Program-made: the position numbers and the translations under genes
Assembly (NCBI GenBank): GCA_004292705.1
Contig: RDXA01000409.1
Coordinates: forward strand, 1 to 10,091
Direction: 5' to 3'
Source: Sphingomonadales bacterium
Lineage (GTDB): Bacteria; Pseudomonadota; Alphaproteobacteria; Sphingomonadales; Sphingomonadaceae
Length of the DNA: 10,091 nt
In this document: positions 6,658-10,091 of the stretch, one piece after another
How positions within the stretch are numbered: position 1 is the first letter of the stretch
How the letters are laid out: each line of letters starts with the position of its first letter
Notes under the pieces: generated by a model
What the model was told of the DNA's origin: nothing
What the model saw: only the letters and a program-made list of their open reading frames with translations
Database searches by the model: none

Positions 6658-7070
6658 TGCGGGCCGCCCTGCACCGCGACAAGTCCGACGATCACCGCGG
6701 CCATCCCGGCCACCAGCGAGGCGACGACGTAGCCTGCGGCAAGCCCCGCCTGCCCGCGGTGAAGCATGGTGACGAGCTCTGCGGAGAAGGCGCTGAAGGT
6801 GGTGAAGCCGCCGAGCAGTCCCACGCCCAGCAGCAAACGCGCGCTTTCGGTGGTCTGTTCGGCAAGGTTGCCGCGTGCCAGCCAGCCAAGCAGCGCGCCC
6901 ATCAGCAGGCTTCCGGCGATATTCACCGCGAGCGTCCCCCATGGGAAGGCATTGCCCGCCCCGGCGAGCCCGCTCACGAAGCGCCCCGCATGATATCGCA
7001 GCATCGAGCCCGCCGCGCCGCCACCAGCGACGTAAAGGCTTGCCATGAGGGGGGAGATTTCACCGGCCAT
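6654..7070 (-). CDS. crcB: CrcB/Fluc fluoride ion channel
   Basis: Inner-membrane fluoride exporter of the CrcB/Fluc family, which works as a dual-topology dimer to relieve fluoride toxicity. The 138-residue protein has four hydrophobic helices and the family motifs GGGAAGSMLRY (16-26), WGTLAVNIAGSLLMG (44-58, with the conserved Asn50) and GGFTTFSAFSAE (87-98, the phenylalanine/pore segment). The ATG at 7070 has an AAGG six bases upstream; an internal ATG eight codons in would also give a full channel. No fluoride riboswitch consensus is evident upstream, though a short hairpin (7083-7095) lies next to the ribosome-binding site. It is the first gene of the minus-strand operon and its stop overlaps the start of the pseudouridine synthase. 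Confidence 0.93.
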   Translation of the reverse strand: MAGEISPLMASLYVAGGGAAGSMLRYHAGRFVSGLAGAGNAFPWGTLAVNIAGSLLMGALLGWLARGNLAEQTTESARLLLGVGLLGGFTTFSAFSAELVTMLHRGQAGLAAGYVVASLVAGMAAVIVGLVAVQGGPQ

Positions 7071-7180
7071 GCGCCGCCTTTAGCGATGGTATCGCAGTCT
7101 GCCTAGGTTGGCTTCGCGCGAGGTTGCACTCTGGCGGCTTGCCATTTTGCGGCTGTTGGACTATCGGGGCGCGGTTTGGA

Positions 7181-7205
7181 GGGCGGCTCCCCTTGGGAAT
7201 CGCCC
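7181..7205 (+). promoter_or_regulatory. Hairpin in rpsU upstream region
   Basis: An outer 5-bp stem (7181-7185 with 7201-7205), a 2x2 internal loop and an inner 4-bp stem (7188-7191 with 7195-7198) closed by a three-base loop. It lies in the divergent spacer, about 85 bases before rpsU. It may belong to the rpsU leader transcript, but no promoter was convincing enough to fix the transcript start. Confidence 0.25.
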
Positions 7206-7232
7206 GCGTTTCATTGGAAATTCATCGCGCAC

Positions 7233-7254
7233 CCCCGCGCAGAATCATGCGGGG
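7233..7254 (+). promoter_or_regulatory. GC hairpin ahead of rpsU start
   Basis: A 6-bp perfect stem ccccgc/gcgggg (7233-7238 with 7249-7254) with a 10-base loop, ending 34 bases before the rpsU ATG. It could form in the 5' leader of the bS21 message. The stem is short and the region GC-rich, so chance is possible. Confidence 0.25.
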
Positions 7255-7288
7255 CTCTGGGCGTTTGGACATGAGGTATTCGTCGTTT

Positions 7289-7495
7289 ATGCAAATCATG
7301 GTTCGCGATAATAATGTCGATCAAGCCCTGCGCGCGCTCAAGAAGAAGCTGCAGCGTGAAGGCGTTTATCGCGAAATGAAGCTGCGTCGCCACTACGAAA
7401 AGCCCTCGGAAAAGCGCGCCCGGGAAAAGGCCGCCGCCGTGCGCCGCGCCCGCAAGATGGAGCGCAAGCGGATGGAGCGTGACGGGAGCAAATAA
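7289..7495 (+). CDS. rpsU: 30S ribosomal protein bS21
   Basis: Small-subunit ribosomal protein bS21, 68 residues, which binds near the 3' end of 16S rRNA and assists initiation. The sequence MQIMVRDNNVDQALRALK followed by the KLRRHYEKPSEKRAREK stretch and a highly basic helical tail is the standard alphaproteobacterial form. I chose the ATG at 7289 because homologues begin MQ-(I/V)-x-VRDNNVDQ. A GAGG lies 12 bases upstream, a rather long spacing. An in-frame ATG at 7271 would add MRYSSF, and a downstream one at 7298 would remove three residues. It appears to be a single-gene unit: divergent from crcB and followed by a strong terminator. Confidence 0.95.
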   Translation: MQIMVRDNNVDQALRALKKKLQREGVYREMKLRRHYEKPSEKRAREKAAAVRRARKMERKRMERDGSK

Positions 7496-7558
7496 TCCCG
7501 TCGTCAGGCGTGCTTCCCGCCGCGGAACCGCTTGAATCCCCCTTTCCGATCAGCCATC

Positions 7559-7586
7559 AGGGCGCGGCTTCATTCCGCGCCCTTTT
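7559..7586 (+). terminator. Intrinsic terminator of rpsU
   Basis: A perfect 8-bp GC stem gggcgcgg/ccgcgccc (7560-7567 with 7575-7582), extended by one A-T pair, with a 7-base loop and followed by TTTT (7583-7586). It lies 64 bases after the rpsU stop and 46 bases before the FKBP start, so it separates the two transcription units. Confidence 0.85.
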
Positions 7587-7597
7587 GTCGTAATCCC

Positions 7598-7616
7598 GCC
7601 GCGCGTCACGCGCGGC
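7598..7616 (+). other. GC hairpin in FKBP leader
   Basis: An 8-bp perfect inverted repeat (7598-7605 with 7609-7616) with a tca triloop, between the rpsU terminator and the FKBP start codon. It ends five bases before the likely ribosome-binding site AGGA (7622-7625). There is no T-run, so it is not a second terminator. It may stabilise the 5' end of the message or be a chance GC palindrome. Confidence 0.35.
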
Positions 7617-7632
7617 CCATCAGGACAAGACC

Positions 7633-8250
7633 ATGACCGAGATTACCCGCGTTCCGATCAAGCCTGTCGCCAAGGGCTCGCTGACCAAGCTCTGGATCGG
7701 GGTGATCCTTGCTGTGCTGGTGGGGGCAGGCCTGGCATGGGCCGCCGTGCCGCGCGGGCTCAATGTCGCGACCGAAGTGGCAGGCACCGGGGCCAATCCG
7801 AAGGTCGGCGAGGTCGTGTGGGTCAAGTACAAGGGCAAGCTCGCCTCTGACGGCACGGTGTTCGACGAATCGCAGAATATTCCGCTGCCCGTGCAGGGCC
7901 TGTTCCCCGAGGGCACCCCGTTCCCGCTTGAGGAAGGTGCGACCGTGCCGGGCTTCTTCCAGGGGCTCCAGCAGATGCAGAAGGGCGGCAAGTACACGCT
8001 CTTCATTCCCGCCGACCTTGCCTATGGCGCGACCCCGCCTCCGGGCTCGCCGATCCCCGCCAACGCCGATCTCGAGTTCGAGATCGAAGTGATCGACATC
8101 ATGAGCCGCACCACGTTTGATCGCAATCTGCAGATCCTGCAGCAGACGATGCAGCAGCAGATGGGTGGCGGCGCGGGTGCTCCGGGTGGCCCCAGCGGTG
8201 CCCCGCAGGGTGCCCCGCAGGCTGCGCCCCAGGGCGCTCCGGGTCAGTAA
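7633..8250 (+). CDS. Membrane-anchored FKBP-type peptidyl-prolyl isomerase
   Basis: A prolyl cis-trans isomerase of 205 residues, expected to help fold periplasmic proteins. After a short cytoplasmic N-terminus comes one transmembrane anchor (about 19-39), then an FKBP domain (about 55-156). The latter shows VKYKGKLASDGTVFDES (64-80), VPGFFQGLQQMQKGGKYTLF (105-124), IPADLAYG (125-132) and the closing strand LEFEIEVIDI. There is a modest insertion between FDES and VPGF compared with typical FKBPs. A Gln-rich helix (about 164-177) is followed by a low-complexity tail of repeated GAP/QGAP units. AGGA lies seven bases before the ATG. gatC begins only 12 bases after the stop, so the three genes are probably cotranscribed. 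Confidence 0.92.
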   Translation: MTEITRVPIKPVAKGSLTKLWIGVILAVLVGAGLAWAAVPRGLNVATEVAGTGANPKVGEVVWVKYKGKLASDGTVFDESQNIPLPVQGLFPEGTPFPLEEGATVPGFFQGLQQMQKGGKYTLFIPADLAYGATPPPGSPIPANADLEFEIEVIDIMSRTTFDRNLQILQQTMQQQMGGGAGAPGGPSGAPQGAPQAAPQGAPGQ

Positions 8251-8262
8251 GGGGGCGCGCGC

Positions 8263-8565
8263 ATGTCGGTCGACAAGGCAACCGTCGCCAAGATCGCTTC
8301 GCTGGCGCGTATCCTGATGGATGACGCAGCGCTGGAACGCATGGTGCCCGAACTTAACGGCATCCTGCAATGGGTCGAGCAACTGGGCGAAGTCGACGTT
8401 ACCGGCATCGAGCCGATGGCGGCGGTGATCCCGAACACGCTGCGCCTGCGCGAGGACGTGATCGACGCTGATCCGCTGACCGGCGGGGGCAAGCAGGGCG
8501 ATGTCCTCGCCAATGCCCCGGCGGCCGAGCACGGCTTCTTCGGCGTGCCCAAGGTGATCGAGTGA
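8263..8565 (+). CDS. gatC: Asp-tRNA(Asn)/Glu-tRNA(Gln) amidotransferase subunit C
   Basis: The 100-residue GatC subunit wraps around GatA and stabilises the GatCAB complex, which amidates mischarged Glu-tRNA(Gln) and Asp-tRNA(Asn). Family features include the N-terminal helix VDKATVAKIASLARI, the stretch MVPELNGILQWVEQLGEVD, the motif GIEPMAAVIPNTLRLREDV and the C-terminus ANAPAAEHGFFGVPKVIE. A strong AAGGGGG precedes the ATG by about seven bases, overlapping the end of the FKBP gene. Length and ends match the family, so the gene is intact. gatA follows after a 126-bp gap containing a large palindrome. gatB is not in the window and may lie beyond its right edge. Confidence 0.97.
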   Translation: MSVDKATVAKIASLARILMDDAALERMVPELNGILQWVEQLGEVDVTGIEPMAAVIPNTLRLREDVIDADPLTGGGKQGDVLANAPAAEHGFFGVPKVIE

Positions 8566-8580
8566 TTTTGCGCTTTGCCC

Positions 8581-8684
8581 GCCTGTCCCCCTCCCGCTTG
8601 CGGGCGGGGTTAGGGGTGGGCACGAACAACCAACCCCTGCTTGCGGACAGGCCCACCCCCGGCCCCTCCCGCGAGCGGGAGGGG
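8581..8684. repeat. G/C-rich composite inverted repeat between gatC and gatA
   Basis: Two 34-base arms (8588-8621 and 8651-8684) are near-perfect inverted repeats of one another. I count 29 Watson-Crick pairs, three G-T pairs and two mismatches, around a 29-base loop. Each arm also folds on itself: the right arm is a perfect 10-bp palindrome (8663-8672 with 8675-8684, two-base centre), and the left has a 5-bp version centred at 8598-8599. An alternative 8-bp pairing links 8581-8588 with 8645-8652, and gcttgcgg occurs twice (8596, 8639). The build resembles REP/BIME-type intergenic repeats; I recall similar G/C-rich palindromes from sphingomonads but cannot check copy number here. The right arm leads straight into the gatA ribosome-binding site (gggag at 8682-8686). 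Confidence 0.8.
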
Positions 8685-8691
8685 AGAACAC

Positions 8692-10091
8692 ATGACTGAC
8701 CTGACCTCTCTCGGTGTCAAAGAAATCCGCGACGGCGTGCGCGCCGGTGATTTCACCGCGCGCGAAGTGGCCGAAAGCTTCAACGCCGCCGTGGCCGATG
8801 CAGCGGCGCTCAACGCCTTCATCGTCACCACCCCCGACCATGCGCTCGCTGCCGCAGACAAGGTCGATGCGGCGCGCGCGGCGGGCGAGCCGCTGGGCGC
8901 CATGGCGGGTGTGCCGATCGGCATGAAGGACCTGTTCGCCACCCACGGCGTGCAGACCACCGCGGCGAGCCACATCCTCGAAGGCTTCACCCCCCGCTAC
9001 GAATCGACCGTCTCGCAGAAGCTGTGGGACGCGGGCGCGGGGATGCTGGGCAAGCTCAATCTCGATCAGTTCGCGATGGGTTCCTCCAACGAGACGAGCT
9101 ATTTCGGCAATGTCGCCTCCCCGTGGCGCAAGGCTGGTAGCAACCAGCCGATGAGCCCCGGCGGCTCCTCGGGCGGTTCGTCCTCAGCCGTCGCCGCGCG
9201 GATCGCCCCTGCTGCAACCGGAACCGACACCGGCGGCTCGATCCGGCAACCCGCCGCCTTCACCGGCATCTGCGGGATCAAGCCGACCTATGGGCGGTGT
9301 TCACGCTGGGGCATCGTCGCCTTCGCCTCCAGCCTCGATCAGGCCGGGCCGATGGCGCGCTCGGTGGAAGATTGCGCGATCATGCTCGGCGCGATGGCGG
9401 GCTTCGATCCGAAGGACGCGACCAGCCTCGACATGCCCGTGCCCGATTGGGAAGCGGCGCTGAACGCCGACCTGCGCGGCAAGAAAGTCGGCATCCCGCG
9501 CGAATACCGCATGGAGGGCACCGATCAGGCGATCCTCGATTCGTGGGAGCAGGGCAAGGCGTGGCTGAAGGACGCGGGCGCGGAGATCGTCGACGTTTCG
9601 CTGCCGCACACGAAGTATGCGCTGCCCGCCTATTACATCGTCGCCCCCGCCGAAGCATCATCGAACCTCGCCCGCTATGACGGGGTGCGTTACGGCCTGC
9701 GCGATCTGCCCGATGGCTCCGGCCTGCAAGACATGTACGCCGCCACCCGCGCCGCGGGCTTCGGGGACGAGGTCAAGCGCCGCATCCTGATCGGCACCTA
9801 TGTGCTTTCGGCGGGCTTCTACGACGCCTATTACACGCAGGCGCAAAAGGTCCGCGCGCTGGTGGCCCGCGATTTCGAGCGGGCGTTTGAAGAGTGCGAC
9901 GTGATCCTCGCGCCGACCACGCCGACCGCGAGCTTCCCCTTGGCCTCGATGAACGCCGATCCGCTGACGATGTATTTGAACGACGTCTTCGCCGTGCCCG
10001 CGTCGCTGGCGGGCCTGCCCGCAATGAGCGTGCCTGCGATGCTCAACGCCGAGGGCCTGCCGCTCGGCCTCCAGCTGGTCGGCCGCCCCTT
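8692..10091 (+). CDS. gatA: Asp-tRNA(Asn)/Glu-tRNA(Gln) amidotransferase subunit A (3' end outside window)
   Basis: GatA is the glutaminase of GatCAB and releases ammonia from glutamine for tRNA-bound Glu/Asp amidation. The frame is open from the ATG at 8692 to the window end, 466 codons; the family is about 490 residues, so perhaps 25 are missing. The amidase-signature triad is complete: K79 in GMKDLF, cis-Ser S159 in PGGSSGGS and nucleophile S183 in TGTDTGGSIRQPA. Other family segments are GKLNLDQFAMGSSNETSYFG, WGIVAFASSLDQAGP and the late APTTPTASFPL. Residue 203 is Cys where I would expect Val (GRxSR motif), a small oddity of unknown meaning. The ATG has GGGAG five bases upstream, contributed partly by the intergenic palindrome. 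It is downstream of gatC in the same direction. Confidence 0.97.
   Translation, partial: MTDLTSLGVKEIRDGVRAGDFTAREVAESFNAAVADAAALNAFIVTTPDHALAAADKVDAARAAGEPLGAMAGVPIGMKDLFATHGVQTTAASHILEGFTPRYESTVSQKLWDAGAGMLGKLNLDQFAMGSSNETSYFGNVASPWRKAGSNQPMSPGGSSGGSSSAVAARIAPAATGTDTGGSIRQPAAFTGICGIKPTYGRCSRWGIVAFASSLDQAGPMARSVEDCAIMLGAMAGFDPKDATSLDMPVPDWEAALNADLRGKKVGIPREYRMEGTDQAILDSWEQGKAWLKDAGAEIVDVSLPHTKYALPAYYIVAPAEASSNLARYDGVRYGLRDLPDGSGLQDMYAATRAAGFGDEVKRRILIGTYVLSAGFYDAYYTQAQKVRALVARDFERAFEECDVILAPTTPTASFPLASMNADPLTMYLNDVFAVPASLAGLPAMSVPAMLNAEGLPLGLQLVGRP

Noticed and set aside
5287..6732. A 481-codon plus-strand reading frame antisense to the pseudouridine synthase
   Set aside because: It covers the real S4 and catalytic domains on the other strand and shows no domain of its own; a GC-bias shadow.
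6658..6942. Longer N-terminus for the pseudouridine synthase
   Set aside because: The extension is read out of frame through crcB; the ATG at 6657 sits on the crcB stop and places the S4 domain properly.
7071..7180. Possible fluoride riboswitch upstream of crcB (minus strand)
   Set aside because: Only a 5-bp hairpin (7083-7095) is seen; the conserved pseudoknot segments of the crcB motif are not recognisable by eye.
7108..7311. A 67-codon plus-strand frame in the crcB-rpsU spacer
   Set aside because: It overlaps the rpsU start in another frame, lacks a ribosome-binding site and looks like no protein I know.
8581..8684. CRISPR or insertion-sequence remnant in the gatC-gatA gap
   Set aside because: There is only one inverted pair, no regular spacer array, no transposase fragment and no evident target duplication; a REP-like palindrome explains it better.
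7606..8973. A 455-codon minus-strand reading frame across FKBP, gatC and the start of gatA
   Set aside because: It is antisense to three unmistakable genes and crosses the intergenic palindrome; its product is compositionally odd (His/Arg-rich) with no recognisable domain. Long antisense frames are expected in high-GC DNA.

Overview
This GC-rich window looks like chromosomal DNA of an alphaproteobacterium, most likely order Sphingomonadales (Erythrobacter/Sphingomonas-like). That placement is inference from protein style: an ATP12-type F1-ATPase chaperone, a bS21 with the alphaproteobacterial sequence, a four-gene MCE transporter with a PF03886-type lipoprotein, and a gatCA locus whose intergenic palindrome resembles G/C-rich repeats I recall from sphingomonads. 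I see no phage, transposon, CRISPR or plasmid gene, and the genes look uniform in composition, so this is core genome.

Region 1 (1-3223, + strand) is a lipid-transport operon: an MlaE-like permease (5' end outside the window), MlaF-like ATPase, MlaD-like MCE protein and an outer-membrane-directed auxiliary lipoprotein. Together they should form an inner-membrane ABC complex whose MCE subunit reaches into the periplasm and moves phospholipid or another hydrophobic substrate between membranes. No MlaC or free MlaB gene is present in the visible part of the operon.

Region 2 (3260-7070, - strand) is a tightly packed six-gene operon, read in the order crcB (fluoride channel), RluA-family pseudouridine synthase, PaiB-like FMN-binding protein, HAD phosphatase, a 79-residue two-helix membrane protein and the ATP12 chaperone. 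Every junction is a stop/start overlap (four ATGA and one TGATG), which suggests translational coupling. It converges on region 1 across a 36-bp gap holding a small hairpin.

Region 3 (7071-10091, + strand) starts with a 218-bp divergent spacer, then rpsU (bS21) and a clear intrinsic terminator. After this come a membrane-anchored FKBP-type prolyl isomerase, gatC and gatA (3' end outside the window), the last two being subunits of the tRNA-dependent amidotransferase. The gatC-gatA gap carries a large G/C-rich inverted repeat whose right arm runs into the gatA ribosome-binding site.

No gene-free stretch exceeds 300 bp. Most of the window is ordinary housekeeping. The points most worth a second look are the gatC-gatA palindrome, the 79-residue membrane protein coupled to ATP12, and the make-up of the Mla-like operon.
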